This document shows, piece after piece, positions 1 to 8,775 of a DNA stretch of 39,284 nucleotides; the stretch's first letter is position 1; each line of letters begins with the position of its first letter. The notes under the pieces are model-generated. The model saw only the letters and a list, made by a program, of their open reading frames with translations. It searched no databases and was not told where the DNA came from. This DNA comes from JAABUE01 sp037440925 (GTDB lineage: Bacteria > Chloroflexota > Anaerolineae > Anaerolineales > Villigracilaceae). The position numbers were made by a program, and so were the translations under genes. The stretch is taken from positions 1 to 39,284 of the forward strand of contig JBBITF010000026.1 of the NCBI GenBank assembly GCA_037440925.1, read 5' to 3'.

Positions 1-86
1 TAAGAACGTGCTCTCGCTCGTTCATGCGGTTGGAAGGCAGGCCCCGCCTGCCAGGGAGTGTCCCAGCCGACTTGCATGTCCTGAGG

Positions 87-121
87 CGGGGGATTGATCC
101 CCCGGCTTTTCATTTTCTTTG
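87..121 (+). terminator. Possible intrinsic terminator in a palindromic block
   Basis: An 8-bp stem (CGGGGGAT / ATCCCCCG, 87-94 and 97-104, 2-nt loop) is followed by a T-rich stretch. It sits in a block of nested inverted repeats: GGCAGGC/GCCTGCC at 36-52 and CCCCGCCT/AGGCGGGG at 42-49 and 84-91. It could end an upstream plus-strand gene outside the window, or be another dispersed palindromic element. I see no gene in 1-428; the remainder holds only the moeA promoter. Confidence 0.4.
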
Positions 122-394
122 AGCCTTGGCGTCTTTGCTGTTTTTGCAGTGGGGTCATAATTGAATTATGGAAGGCAAACGTTCATATGATGATCTGCTA
201 AAAGTAAGCTCCGAGAAGATTACGTGCCGTTTAGAGTCTCCAAAACCTGTCCAACTTTTTCTGCGCTGACGCCATAGATAAAACGAATTTCCCTACTCCA
301 GCGCTCCCCTGAACTCCGCCGCGAAATGACTCCTGAAGCGAAAATCTTGCGCCACATTTGCCCTGCAGGAAATCCCTCCCTTCTCGCCAATATT

Positions 395-403
395 TGATAT
401 AAT
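395..403 (+). promoter_or_regulatory. Extended -10 promoter of moeA
   Basis: TGATATAAT is a TG-N-TATAAT extended -10 element with TATAAT at 398-403. No convincing -35 is visible, which fits the extended -10 class. The predicted start near 410 leaves a leader of about 19 nt that contains AGGCGG before the ATG at 429. Confidence 0.6.
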
Positions 404-428
404 CTCGCCGCTTTCATCAGGCGGTTAA

Positions 429-1664
429 ATGTCTTTACTCAGCGTCGAAGAAGCGCGCGCGCGCATCCTTTCTCACCTCCAGCCCGTCCATTCAGAAAAC
501 TTGCCGCTGGAGGAATGCGCACGCCGCGTATTGGCAGCCGACATCGCCGCGCCGCATGACTTCCCCCCTTTTGACAATTCCAGTATGGACGGCTTTGCCG
601 TGAGAGCAGCCGATGTGGTGGACGCTTCGCCCGCTTCGCCCTGCGCCCTGAACGTGGTCGCCGATATAGCGGCCGGTAGCTCGCCCCAAGTGCGCCTGCT
701 CCCCCGCCAAGCCGCACGCATTATGACCGGCGCGCCCCTGCCAAGCGGCGCAGATGCAGTGGTGCCAATCGAAGAGACCGATTGCCACGAGCGCGCTCCG
801 GGCGACCCCCTCCCCAGCGTTGTACAAGTCTACAAAGCCGTCAAGCCGGGCGATTCGGTACGCACGCGCGGTATGGACGTGCAAAGCGGGCAAATCATTC
901 TCCAAAGCGGACAACGCTTGCGCCCGCCAGACCTGGGATTGCTTGCCATGTTTGGCATGGCGCATGTAGAGGTCTACCGCCGGCCGCGTGTGGCGCTGCT
1001 CTCCAGCGGCGACGAACTCCTGCCCGTCCAAGCCGCCCTGCAACTGGGCAAGGTGCGCGATTCGAACACCTACACCCTTTCAGCCGCCATTCAGGAGGCG
1101 GGCGCTCAGGCGATACAATTGGGCATTGCTGCCGACCGGCTCGAGGAAGTGGAAACCTTGCTCAAAAAAGCCGCTGCACAAGGCGTGGACTTAATCCTAT
1201 CTTCAGCCGGCGTCAGCGTGGGAGCGTTCGACTTCGTCAAGCAAGCCGTCGAAACAAAAGGCAAATTAACCTTTTGGCGCGTCAACATGCGGCCAGGCAA
1301 ACCGCTGGCCTTTGGCGAATACTGCGGCGTTCCTTTCATTGGCTTACCGGGCAATCCGGTTTCGGCTTTCGTAGGTTTCGAGGTCTTTGTACGGCCGGCG
1401 CTGGAAAAGTTGGGCGGCTTGCGGCTTGCTGCCCGGCCGAGGCTACGGGTGCGTCTGGCAGAGCCGGTCGAATCGGATGGGCGCGAAAGTTACCTGCGGG
1501 CTGAAATCCGTGAAGAACATGGCGCGTTAACTGCCCGCCTGACAGGCCATCAAGGCTCTGGCAATTTGCTCTCACTGGTGCAAGGAAACGCTTTACTTAT
1601 CATCCCGCCTGGGGTAAAATCGCTCGCTGCTGGCGAGGAAGCAGACGCCTGGATGTTACATTGA
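429..1664 (+). CDS. moeA: Molybdopterin molybdenumtransferase MoeA
   Basis: MoeA inserts molybdate (or tungstate in some anaerobes) into adenylated molybdopterin in the cytoplasm, the last step of basic pterin cofactor synthesis. The 411-residue length is normal for the family. The MoeA N-terminal region carries DNSSMDGFAV near residues 50-60. The MoCF-binding domain follows, with LLSSGDELLPV near 190-200, SSAGVSVGAFDFV near 260, and the substrate-site segment MRPGKPLAFG...GLPGNPVSAFV around 285-315. A C-terminal MoeA domain IV completes the protein. It is the first gene of a three-gene plus-strand run ending at the 2358-2390 terminator. About 3.2 kb away on the other strand lies an aldehyde:ferredoxin oxidoreductase, a plausible consumer of the cofactor; that link is inference. 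Confidence 0.95.
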   Translation: MSLLSVEEARARILSHLQPVHSENLPLEECARRVLAADIAAPHDFPPFDNSSMDGFAVRAADVVDASPASPCALNVVADIAAGSSPQVRLLPRQAARIMTGAPLPSGADAVVPIEETDCHERAPGDPLPSVVQVYKAVKPGDSVRTRGMDVQSGQIILQSGQRLRPPDLGLLAMFGMAHVEVYRRPRVALLSSGDELLPVQAALQLGKVRDSNTYTLSAAIQEAGAQAIQLGIAADRLEEVETLLKKAAAQGVDLILSSAGVSVGAFDFVKQAVETKGKLTFWRVNMRPGKPLAFGEYCGVPFIGLPGNPVSAFVGFEVFVRPALEKLGGLRLAARPRLRVRLAEPVESDGRESYLRAEIREEHGALTARLTGHQGSGNLLSLVQGNALLIIPPGVKSLAAGEEADAWMLH

Positions 1665-1671
1665 GGTTCTG

Positions 1672-2097
1672 ATGGACAAGTGGCTATACCGCCTTTCTCT
1701 GGCTCTGGCAGGCATAGGCTTGCTGGTTTCGATTTACATGACGATTTACAAGATCACCTCAAACGACGCCTTTTGCTTGGGCAGTGGCGATTGCTCTACG
1801 GTCAACGCCAGCCGCTATTCAGAGGTATACGGCGTGCCGGTGGCTTTCATAGGAGTAATTGGCTATCTTGCCATCTTGCTGACGCTCAGTTTGGAAAGTA
1901 AACATCCCCTCCTCTATAAGAATGCTCCCTTGCTGATTTTTGGCATGGCGTTGAGCGGCTTTCTCTTTACAGTTTACCTGATTTACGTCGAGTTTGCCTT
2001 GCTGAAAGCGGTTTGCCCATTCTGCCTGGCTTCTCAAATCGCAATGACGCTTCTGTTTCTCATTTCTGTTGTGCGACTGGCACGCCAACCATCCTAA
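1672..2097 (+). CDS. Vitamin K epoxide reductase (VKOR) family membrane protein
   Basis: Bacterial VKOR homologues re-oxidise DsbA-like proteins and pass electrons to quinone, so they stand in for DsbB. The 141 residues show four hydrophobic segments (about 7-27, 54-74, 85-105, 115-135). All four expected cysteines are present: the loop pair C35 and C41, and the active-site CPFC at C115/C118 by the last helix. No thioredoxin domain is fused. The ATG lies 8 nt after the moeA stop, so the two are co-transcribed. A DsbA-like thiol protein occurs at 23957-24703 and is a candidate partner, though it is not adjacent. Confidence 0.88.
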   Translation: MDKWLYRLSLALAGIGLLVSIYMTIYKITSNDAFCLGSGDCSTVNASRYSEVYGVPVAFIGVIGYLAILLTLSLESKHPLLYKNAPLLIFGMALSGFLFTVYLIYVEFALLKAVCPFCLASQIAMTLLFLISVVRLARQPS

Positions 2098-2115
2098 ACA
2101 AACAAGGAGGAAATC

Positions 2116-2340
2116 ATGCCCCGTATCCGCTGTCATTACCTGGATTGCGTTTTCGTTGACGACGGTTATTGCAGCGCTGCAGCGGTCGAAATAGATCCTG
2201 ACACCGGCTGCGCCACCTATTCGCCTCTCGAAGGCACAGATGAAGATGATGAATGGGTTGACGATGAACTGGAAGAATGGGAGGATGATACCGAGGAAGA
2301 AGACGAAGATTTGTGGCTGGAGGACGAAGACGAGTTATAG
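2116..2340 (+). CDS. Small Cys-motif protein with acidic tail (DUF1540-like)
   Basis: This 74-residue protein has two parts. Residues 1-38 carry four cysteines (C6, C11, C19, C32) in a pattern C-x4-C-x7-C-x12-C with a following CATY. This resembles DUF1540-type small metal-binding domains, although the match is by eye only. Residues 40-74 are almost entirely Asp and Glu with a few Trp and Leu, giving a strongly negative tail. A good ribosome binding site, AAGGAGG, precedes the ATG. It ends the moeA-VKOR transcript just before a strong hairpin. Function is unknown; metal binding by the cysteines is an inference. Confidence 0.75.
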   Translation: MPRIRCHYLDCVFVDDGYCSAAAVEIDPDTGCATYSPLEGTDEDDEWVDDELEEWEDDTEEEDEDLWLEDEDEL

Positions 2341-2357
2341 TCGTTCCCCTACCCTCG

Positions 2358-2390
2358 AGGGTGCAGCCTGGCGCTGCACCCTATTGTTTT
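2358..2390 (+). terminator. Intrinsic terminator after the moeA operon
   Basis: A perfect 10-bp stem, AGGGTGCAGC (2358-2367) with GCTGCACCCT (2373-2382) and a 5-nt loop, is followed by ATTGTTTT. The 3' arm overlaps the stop codon of the convergent rRNA methyltransferase gene. Confidence 0.85.
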
Positions 2391-3190
2391 AAAGCATACA
2401 ACAAGACTCCAGCCGCTACCGCCAGATTGAGCGAACTGACTTTTCCCCTCATCGGTAGAGACAAAACCACGTCGCAGGCGGCCAATTGAGCGGCCGAGAG
2501 GCCCTTTTGTTCGTTTCCCAAGAGCAAAATCCAGCGGTCATTGTCTGGCCGATAGGCGCGATAGTCCAATGGAGCATGCGCCGAGGAGCCAATCAGCCGG
2601 CAGCCTGTTGGTCTGACCCAAGAAACGAAGTCATCGAACGCCGCCTGGGCTACCGGCTTCCAGAACAACGCGCCCATACTGGCGCGCACCAGGGTGGGGT
2701 GATACAAGTCAACGGCGCCGCGCTCCTCCTGCGAAGCGTGAAGCAGAAAGAGCGCGTCAGCAGCCACCGCATCTATGCTGCGCAAGATGGCGCCCACATT
2801 GCCGGGGTCTTGGGGCGAAACCAACGCCACAGCGGACTGGAAGCCTCGAATAGCCTCCAGGCCGGCCCGGCGCTGTTCTACCACGGCCAACATGCCCTGC
2901 GGATTCTCTTTCTCAGAGAGCGATTCCATCACTTTAACGGAAACAGGCTGAGGCGTGAGTCCGAGGCGGCGCGCGTCCTCCAAGAGAGAAGCGGCAAAGC
3001 CGCCGGTCAGCAAGTCGGGAGCGTAGAGCAAGGCTTCCAGCCGCCAGCCCGCTTCTATTGCCGCCCCAATATGATGCAGTCCCTCGACCAGGAAGAGGCC
3101 GCTTTCCACGCGCGCTTTGTGACCGCGCAAGGCGCGCACTTGTTTGACAAGCGGGTTAGACAGGCTGGTGAGCAGGGGGCGTTCAACCAT
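2381..3190 (-). CDS. TrmH/SpoU family RNA 2'-O-methyltransferase
   Basis: SpoU-family enzymes transfer a methyl group from S-adenosylmethionine to ribose 2'-OH in tRNA or rRNA through a knotted fold. The 269-residue protein has an N-terminal substrate-binding domain (VRALRGHKARVESGLFLVEG, about 18-37) typical of the 23S rRNA methyltransferase branch. The three SpoU motifs follow: NVGAILRS near 132, LLLGNEQKGL near 222, and LPMRGKVSSLNLAVAAGVLL near the C-terminus. It is the last gene of the minus-strand run, 30 nt after the NAD(P)HX repair gene. The exact RNA target cannot be read from sequence. Confidence 0.9.
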   Translation of the reverse strand: MVERPLLTSLSNPLVKQVRALRGHKARVESGLFLVEGLHHIGAAIEAGWRLEALLYAPDLLTGGFAASLLEDARRLGLTPQPVSVKVMESLSEKENPQGMLAVVEQRRAGLEAIRGFQSAVALVSPQDPGNVGAILRSIDAVAADALFLLHASQEERGAVDLYHPTLVRASMGALFWKPVAQAAFDDFVSWVRPTGCRLIGSSAHAPLDYRAYRPDNDRWILLLGNEQKGLSAAQLAACDVVLSLPMRGKVSSLNLAVAAGVLLYALKQ

Positions 3191-3220
3191 GCGCTCTATC
3201 AGGCTGTGTAAAACGGCGCT

Positions 3221-4855
3221 TTAGAGGCGAGAAGGAAGCAGCATCATCACGGTTTTGATAGCCTCCAAAATGTCACCCGCCAGCACGCTAGCCGTGCTAC
3301 CCAATGCTCTGGCGGCTGCCAAGCCAGCCTGAGCATGAATCCATGCCCCAGCCACTGCTGAAGCGTAGGCATCCAGCCCCTGAGCGCGCAGGCCGACGAT
3401 CAATCCAGCCAGCACATCTCCACTGCCTGCACGCGCCAGCGCCGGAGAGGCCACCGGGATGGTGGTAGAGCGGCCATCTGGCGCGGCCACGATGGTAAAA
3501 GCGCCTTTCAACACGACTACATGCCCCCATTGCGCTGCATAACGCACAGCCACAGCCAGGCGGTCGGCCTGAAGGGACTCGACGGTGAGGCCGGTCAGGG
3601 CGGCCATTTCGCCGGGATGCGGAGTCAACACCGCCGGCGCAGGCAACAAACTGCTCCAATCATCCAGTTTAGCCAGCAGGCGCAGACCATCGGCGTCCAC
3701 TACCAGGGGCGGCAGTGCGACAGAGGCCGGCTGTTCTGGCTGTTCCCCTTCAGAGGGCAAAAAGCCGATGCGCGGAGCATTCTTTTTGACGACAGCCTTG
3801 CCGGTCAGCAAGTCGTGGAGAAAATCGCGGGTGGTGTCTTCGGTTCCAAACCCTGGCCCCAGCAGTAAGGCGGTGGCGCGCTCAAAGTGTTTGGAGAGCG
3901 CTTCGGCGGCTTCGCGGGCGATCCCACCGCGCTCGTGGGGCAGCAACACCCAGGTCGCTTCGGGAAATTGACCCGCTAGGATAGGGTGTAACATAGCCGG
4001 GACCGCCATCGTGACCAAACCGGCGCCCACGCGATAGGCGGCTTTACCCGATAACATGGCTGCGCCGCTATAGTTGGCCGAGCCGGCTGCAACCAGCGCA
4101 GTGCCAAAGGTGCCTTTGTGCGCATCCAGCGGCCTGGCCGGCAGCAAGCCAGCCACTACATCTTCATCTGCAACTTCAGTTTGGACGGCTTGCAAAGACG
4201 GCAGGTCGGCAGGCAAGCCGATGTCTACGGTTTTCAAGTCGCCTACCAACGAAAAAGCCGGCAATTTCAACAAGCCTTGCTTGACGGCTGCCATTGTCAC
4301 AGTCATATCGGCTTGCAAGCATTCTGGGGCTGCCTGTCCGCTGTCACATTCCACGCCCGAAGGACAATCCACAGCCACAACGAAGGGCGGCTCGTCCAAG
4401 GCAGCCAGCGCCTGCCGAACAGCCATCAACACCTCGGCCATCTCCGCCTTGAGAGGCAGTTTGAAGCCGGTGCCAAGCAATCCATCTAGCAGGACATCGG
4501 TTGTTTCGAGAAAAGTGGACAGGGCGAGAAAGTTTTCATCCTTTTCTGCATAAATGATTTCGCCGCCGGCCGCTTTCAGTCGCTGGACCAGGTCATCGGG
4601 CTTGCGTTTGATCAGATAAGCGCGCGTCCGCCAGCCTTGCAAAGAGAGTTGTTCCAGCGCCACCAGGGTATCGCCGCCGTTGTTGCCCGGACCAACCAGC
4701 CCCAAGGCTTCAAATTCCTCTTCAGAGCCAAACAAATCCAAGACAGCGCCAGCCACTCCGCTACCGGCGTTTTCCATCATGGTCGCATAAGACAAACCAT
4801 GCGCATCCGCTTCTTTTTCGATGGCAACCATTTGAGAGACAGTGACCAGTTTCAT
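3221..4855 (-). CDS. nnr: Bifunctional NAD(P)H-hydrate epimerase / ADP-dependent dehydratase
   Basis: Nnr repairs damaged NAD(P)H hydrates. The N-terminal YjeF_N domain (about 1-215) epimerises NAD(P)HX, and the C-terminal ribokinase-like domain (about 225-540) dehydrates the S form using ADP. Visible motifs are GPGNNGGDTLVALEQL in the epimerase half, and KGTFGTALVAAGS, VVDADGLRLLA, LTPHPGEMAALTG and AGSGDVLAGLIVGL in the dehydratase half. The ATG at 4855 is preferred over the TTG two codons upstream, because AAGGGA stands at a suitable distance. A roughly 25-residue loop rich in Glu, Pro and Gln interrupts the dehydratase domain before the DADG motif. The gene lies between the aldehyde oxidoreductase and SpoU genes on the same strand. 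Confidence 0.93.
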   Translation of the reverse strand: MKLVTVSQMVAIEKEADAHGLSYATMMENAGSGVAGAVLDLFGSEEEFEALGLVGPGNNGGDTLVALEQLSLQGWRTRAYLIKRKPDDLVQRLKAAGGEIIYAEKDENFLALSTFLETTDVLLDGLLGTGFKLPLKAEMAEVLMAVRQALAALDEPPFVVAVDCPSGVECDSGQAAPECLQADMTVTMAAVKQGLLKLPAFSLVGDLKTVDIGLPADLPSLQAVQTEVADEDVVAGLLPARPLDAHKGTFGTALVAAGSANYSGAAMLSGKAAYRVGAGLVTMAVPAMLHPILAGQFPEATWVLLPHERGGIAREAAEALSKHFERATALLLGPGFGTEDTTRDFLHDLLTGKAVVKKNAPRIGFLPSEGEQPEQPASVALPPLVVDADGLRLLAKLDDWSSLLPAPAVLTPHPGEMAALTGLTVESLQADRLAVAVRYAAQWGHVVVLKGAFTIVAAPDGRSTTIPVASPALARAGSGDVLAGLIVGLRAQGLDAYASAVAGAWIHAQAGLAAARALGSTASVLAGDILEAIKTVMMLLPSRL

Positions 4856-4906
4856 AAACAATCCCTTCCGAAGGTGATTCCGCGAGGCAGGTACACGCCA
4901 AGCGGC

Positions 4907-6724
4907 TTACCCAAGATGATCAGCCACCTCGTCCAGCCCCAGAGAGAGGAGTTTTTCTCTGGTTGGGCGGCCCGTCGAGGGGTCCCAGCCGCGAGCGGCA
5001 TAGTAGGCGTTCAACATTTCATCGAAGGGAATCACGTATCCCGCCGCGCCGCCTTCCTGATATGGCTGCAATAAGGCCTTCGGGAGTTTATCATTGGCGC
5101 GCGTCAGCCCCAAACGGTGATTGATGGCACGCTTCAGCGTCCAACCGCGCTCGCCGCAGCGCAACATGTCTGCAATCGTCCAGTCGTAGCCACAGGCGGC
5201 ATTGATGAGTTCCACTTGCGTATGCGGCGGAACGTTGCCAAAGATACACATCACCAGCGAGTCGTAGACCGTGCGCCAGTCTTGATGGCGGGCCACATTC
5301 GCCGCTTTTTCAGCGCCTGCGCGGGCAGGGAAGAAATCAATGCCCGCTTCCTCGTTGATGTTCCCCCAATCCACCATAAAATAATCCGAGCGGTTGTGGC
5401 AAGCGCCGCGCGGGCTGGTGGCGTAGACCAACGCCATCCCGCTCACGCCGCGTGGATCATGGTAAGGCACTTCCAGGCCATTGACCTGAACGGCTTCATC
5501 CTCGGCGCCAAAATGACGGCCAAAACGCCTGGCGCCCTGCGCCAGGATTGCGCCAATGCCTTCACGATGCGCCATCCAGTGAATCAATTGCTCCACAACA
5601 GCCACGTTCCCCCAGGTTAATTCCAACCCGCCCGTATCGGCCGATGAAAGTATGCCCTGCTCGAACAGGTGGAACGCCAAGCCTATGGTATTTCCCACGC
5701 CGATGGTATCCATGCCATAGCGGTCGCACAACTCGCCCAGGCGCACGATAGCGCTCAGGTCGTCGTTCAACAAGTTGGGGCCAAAGGCCACGATAGTCTC
5801 ATATTCGGGACCTTTGCGGCGGGCGCCGTCTTCCAAAGTCACCACCCGGCCGCAGGCGATCACACACGCCTGGCAAGCGCTGGCGCCGCTCAAAATGCTC
5901 TCCGCCATGCGAGAACCTGAGATGGCATCCACCTGAGCAAAACTACCCTGATGGTAATACCTGGCAGGCATGGCACCCAGATATTCGGCAAAATTGGCTG
6001 CGCTAGAAGTCCCCAAGGCGTGAAGCACCTGCGACTGATTCTCCTGTTTCAAAGCGCGATTGGACGCCGAGCGCAGCGCGGCAAAAGTGTCTGCGCGCGC
6101 CAGGGGAAGCGTCCTTTTATCGCCATGCACCGCTACGGCTTTGAGATTCTTAGCGCCCATCACCGCCCCCAAGCCGGTGCGGCCCGCAGCGCGGCCATGG
6201 TCGCAAAAGATACCCGCCAGCAAGACGCCATTTTCGCCAGCCGGTCCAATCACGGCCACGCGCGCCCGCGGCTGGCCAATCTCCTCCTGGATGAGGCTCT
6301 GAGCCTCATAGGTATCTTTGCCCCACATGCGCACAGCATCGCGAATCTCGAGCCGGCCATTGTGCAACCAAAGGTAGACCGGGGTCTCAGCCTTGCCTAT
6401 AATCCACAAGCCATCATAGCCGGCTTGGCGCAATTCGGGGCCCCAGAATCCGCCGATGTGAGACTCGGCCCATCGCCCGGTAGCAGGCCCTTTTCCGCAG
6501 ATGACGAAGCGGCCGACCACCGGCCCGGCGGTGCCCGTCAGCGGCCCGGTCATGAACAAGAGGGGAGCCTCCGCCGAAAGCGGGTCCAAGTCGGCTGTCA
6601 AAGAGGTATACAGCAGCCGCGCTCCTAGAGAAGCGCCTCCCAAAAAATCCTGCTCCCAGCGGGCAGGAATATGAAATTCTTCGATTTCATGGGTGGTAAG
6701 GTTGACTTTGAGGATAGGTTGCAT
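4907..6724 (-). CDS. Aldehyde:ferredoxin oxidoreductase (tungsten-pterin)
   Basis: Enzymes of this family oxidise aldehydes to acids, or reduce acids, with ferredoxin, using a tungsten bis-pterin and a [4Fe-4S] cluster in the cytoplasm. The 605-residue length is typical. Cluster ligands are visible as C284, C287 and C291 (CQACVIAC) and C493 (VMCIFGN). Pterin-binding segments include HIGGFWGPELRQAG near 89-102, AAGRTGLGAVMGAKNLKAVA near 179-198, and DPRGVSGMALVYATSPRGA near 423-441. It is preceded 39 nt upstream by the SCP2-like gene and followed by nnr. Which of the AOR, FOR or GOR-like subgroups it belongs to, and its substrate, cannot be told. Confidence 0.93.
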   Translation of the reverse strand: MQPILKVNLTTHEIEEFHIPARWEQDFLGGASLGARLLYTSLTADLDPLSAEAPLLFMTGPLTGTAGPVVGRFVICGKGPATGRWAESHIGGFWGPELRQAGYDGLWIIGKAETPVYLWLHNGRLEIRDAVRMWGKDTYEAQSLIQEEIGQPRARVAVIGPAGENGVLLAGIFCDHGRAAGRTGLGAVMGAKNLKAVAVHGDKRTLPLARADTFAALRSASNRALKQENQSQVLHALGTSSAANFAEYLGAMPARYYHQGSFAQVDAISGSRMAESILSGASACQACVIACGRVVTLEDGARRKGPEYETIVAFGPNLLNDDLSAIVRLGELCDRYGMDTIGVGNTIGLAFHLFEQGILSSADTGGLELTWGNVAVVEQLIHWMAHREGIGAILAQGARRFGRHFGAEDEAVQVNGLEVPYHDPRGVSGMALVYATSPRGACHNRSDYFMVDWGNINEEAGIDFFPARAGAEKAANVARHQDWRTVYDSLVMCIFGNVPPHTQVELINAACGYDWTIADMLRCGERGWTLKRAINHRLGLTRANDKLPKALLQPYQEGGAAGYVIPFDEMLNAYYAARGWDPSTGRPTREKLLSLGLDEVADHLG

Positions 6725-6763
6725 AGGCTTGAAAGGGAAGGTTGTTTTCGATGCTCCGGCACT

Positions 6764-7174
6764 TTAGAGAATGTCTGTGGTGACTTCACGCGCGCAACGC
6801 ACAAAATCGAGGACGGTTGGAACGTTGCGCATCATGTAAGCCAGGCTGCCCTGCACTTTGAGTTTATTGGTCATCATGGCGGCCATTGGGTCGAGTTTGC
6901 CGGTCAGTACAGCAGTAATATCGGCGTAATTGGCGCGCAAGGTAAAGGCCGGCTTGGGATACTTCTCTGCGGCCGGGTTGTAATCTACGCTACGGCAAGC
7001 GCCGTGCCATAGATCGAGGTAAAAAGTCAAGGCCTGCGACAAATTGCCAGACGGCTCGATGAAAAAGAACAGGTCGCCCTCCCAATTCCTAGCAATTTGG
7101 GCATATTTTTCATCTGAATTCAATTTCGCTTCCAACGATTGAAGCCATTCTGCAGACGGGAATCTTGCGCTCAC
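6764..7174 (-). CDS. SCP2 sterol-carrier-like protein
   Basis: A 136-residue soluble protein with the pattern of an SCP2-like lipid-binding fold. It has an alternating beta core and a C-terminal part reading ITAVLTGKLDPMAAMMTNKL then KVQGSLAYMM, which matches the usual SCP2 ending (a gly-asp-rich turn, then K-x-x-G-x-x). The start is GTG at 7174, with GGAGG five bases upstream. It begins the minus-strand run that continues into the aldehyde oxidoreductase, so it may bind a hydrophobic substrate or product; that is inference. The family assignment is by pattern only. Confidence 0.7.
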   Translation of the reverse strand: MSARFPSAEWLQSLEAKLNSDEKYAQIARNWEGDLFFFIEPSGNLSQALTFYLDLWHGACRSVDYNPAAEKYPKPAFTLRANYADITAVLTGKLDPMAAMMTNKLKVQGSLAYMMRNVPTVLDFVRCAREVTTDIL

Positions 7175-7356
7175 AACTGCCTCCTGTTTCGTAAATTTTC
7201 AGCGTATCCTCTCCTCCTTGTTCCCCTTCTGGTTGAGAAGATACTCTATGGCAAACGCCGCTGATTGCGTAATTTTACCACCTCCCCTTTTGGGAACGAT
7301 AAGAGGCTGGAGAGGAGGGCGGATAGTAGTTGCAGGGAGATGATTCAGAGAACCGC

Positions 7357-8535
7357 CTAACCATGCCTGCTCATAAAACGTTCCATACGATGCAAAGCCT
7401 CTTCGATTTTTTCGTAAGCGGTCGCATAGCAGGCGCGGACGAAACCCTCCCCGCCAGGGCCAAAAGCATTGCCCGGCACCACCGCCACCGCCTCTTCCTT
7501 GAGGAGCGCCTCGGCAAAGGCCTCATCGTCCATCCCAGAAGCGGCAATGTTCGGAAAGGCATAGAACGCGCCGCGCGGCTCAAAGGTGCGCAAGCCGAGA
7601 TGGTTCAAGCCGTCTACCAGCAAACGACGACGGCGGTCATATTCCGCCACCATCTCTCGCACATGCTTCTCACCGCTTTGCATGGCCTCCAGAGCGGCAT
7701 CCTGCGCGGTGGTCGGCGCCGACATAATCGTGTACTGATGGACACGCAGCAATCCCTTGAGCAAAGAAGCCGGCCCGGCAGCGTAGCCGATGCGCCAACC
7801 GGTCATAGCATATCCCTTCGAGAAGCCGCCCAGCAAAATAGTGCGGCGCTTGACGCTCTCGCCCAGCGACGGGACGCATACATGCTCAAAGCCATATACC
7901 AGCCGGTCGTAAATCTCATCCGAAACAATCAACAAATCATTCTGCTCGGCGATACGGGCAATCTCCATTAACGTATCGCGCTCGGCTACAGCACCGGTCG
8001 GATTACTGGGATACCCCACAAAAATAATCTTGGTACGCGGCGTAATAGCAGCGCGGACTTCATCGGGGTCTACCTGGAAATTGTTCTCCAATTTGCTGGG
8101 AATTTCTACCGGCACACCGCCCGCCAACAGCACTTCAGCCTGATAAGCCACAAAACAAGGCGTGGGGATAATGACCTCATCGCCAGCATCGAGCAAAGCC
8201 GTCATGGTCAGATACAGAGCCTCCGAAACGCCAACCGTAATGATAATCTCGCTGGCCGGGTCATAGCGGACGCCATATAGCCCCTCCAGATGATCTGCGA
8301 TGGCCTGGCGCAATTCCATCTTCCCTGAATTGGAGGTGTAATGCGTTTCGCCGCGTTGGAGAGAACGAATGCCGGCCTGCAAAATCGGTTCGGGCGTAGT
8401 AAAGTCAGGCTCGCCAATGCCCAGCGAAATCACCTCCTTCATAGTAGCGGCAATGTCGAAAAAGCGGCGGATGCCCGAAGGCTTCAACCCCGCTACGCGC
8501 CGCGAGAGATAACGTCCACCGTCGAATTCCTGCAT
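7357..8535 (-). CDS. PLP-dependent class I/II aminotransferase
   Basis: A fold-type I aminotransferase of 392 residues. It shows N178 (GYPSNPTG), D206 and Y209 (VSDEIYDRLV), the PLP lysine K240 in GGFSKGYAMTGWRIGYAAG, and the substrate-carboxylate arginine region near the C-terminus (GGEGFVRACYA). It resembles the aspartate/aromatic branch (Ib), but the amino-acid specificity is not decided by sequence. It is the last gene of a three-gene minus-strand unit with the nucleotidyltransferase and a 74-residue protein, 15 nt after the latter. There is no obvious pathway link to the sugar gene. Confidence 0.92.
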   Translation of the reverse strand: MQEFDGGRYLSRRVAGLKPSGIRRFFDIAATMKEVISLGIGEPDFTTPEPILQAGIRSLQRGETHYTSNSGKMELRQAIADHLEGLYGVRYDPASEIIITVGVSEALYLTMTALLDAGDEVIIPTPCFVAYQAEVLLAGGVPVEIPSKLENNFQVDPDEVRAAITPRTKIIFVGYPSNPTGAVAERDTLMEIARIAEQNDLLIVSDEIYDRLVYGFEHVCVPSLGESVKRRTILLGGFSKGYAMTGWRIGYAAGPASLLKGLLRVHQYTIMSAPTTAQDAALEAMQSGEKHVREMVAEYDRRRRLLVDGLNHLGLRTFEPRGAFYAFPNIAASGMDDEAFAEALLKEEAVAVVPGNAFGPGGEGFVRACYATAYEKIEEALHRMERFMSRHG

Positions 8536-8550
8536 AAGGCCTCCAAAAAA

Positions 8551-8775
8551 TCAGATAGGGTGTATGTGCCATTCATCGGGAATTTCCCGATAAATCAACT
8601 CAAAGATTTGCCCGTCAACGCTTTGCACGCGAAAACCTTTTTCCGTTGGAGCGCGCCAGCGCGCCAGGATTCTAGCAATATCGAGACGCTGACCTTTCCA
8701 ATTCAAGGCCAGGGGACGTTCAGCGTACTCCCCGTCCGAGCGGCAGACGACATCGTCACGCTTCAAATCGGACAT
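8551..8775 (-). CDS. Small hypothetical protein, DUF6504-like
   Basis: A 74-residue protein whose ATG at 8775 lies inside the 3' end of the nucleotidyltransferase gene (20-nt overlap), a sign of translational coupling. It contains an ERPLALNWKGQRLDIARIL segment, then WRAP, GFRVQSVDGQIFELIY and a final W. This looks like the DUF6504 pattern (a P-x-x-F/L-x-W-x-G-x core, then a G-x-x-Y/F-E-L strand), but I am matching from memory. No signal peptide or membrane segment is present. Function is unknown. Confidence 0.65.
   Translation of the reverse strand: MSDLKRDDVVCRSDGEYAERPLALNWKGQRLDIARILARWRAPTEKGFRVQSVDGQIFELIYREIPDEWHIHPI

Noticed and set aside
220..417. 65-codon open frame on the minus strand upstream of moeA
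   Set aside because: No ribosome binding site, no recognisable family, and the moeA promoter lies inside it.
7222..7237. 16-nt match between 7222-7237 and a region near 33140
   Set aside because: One copy is inside atpA coding sequence, and a single 16-mer match in a window of this size is expected by chance.
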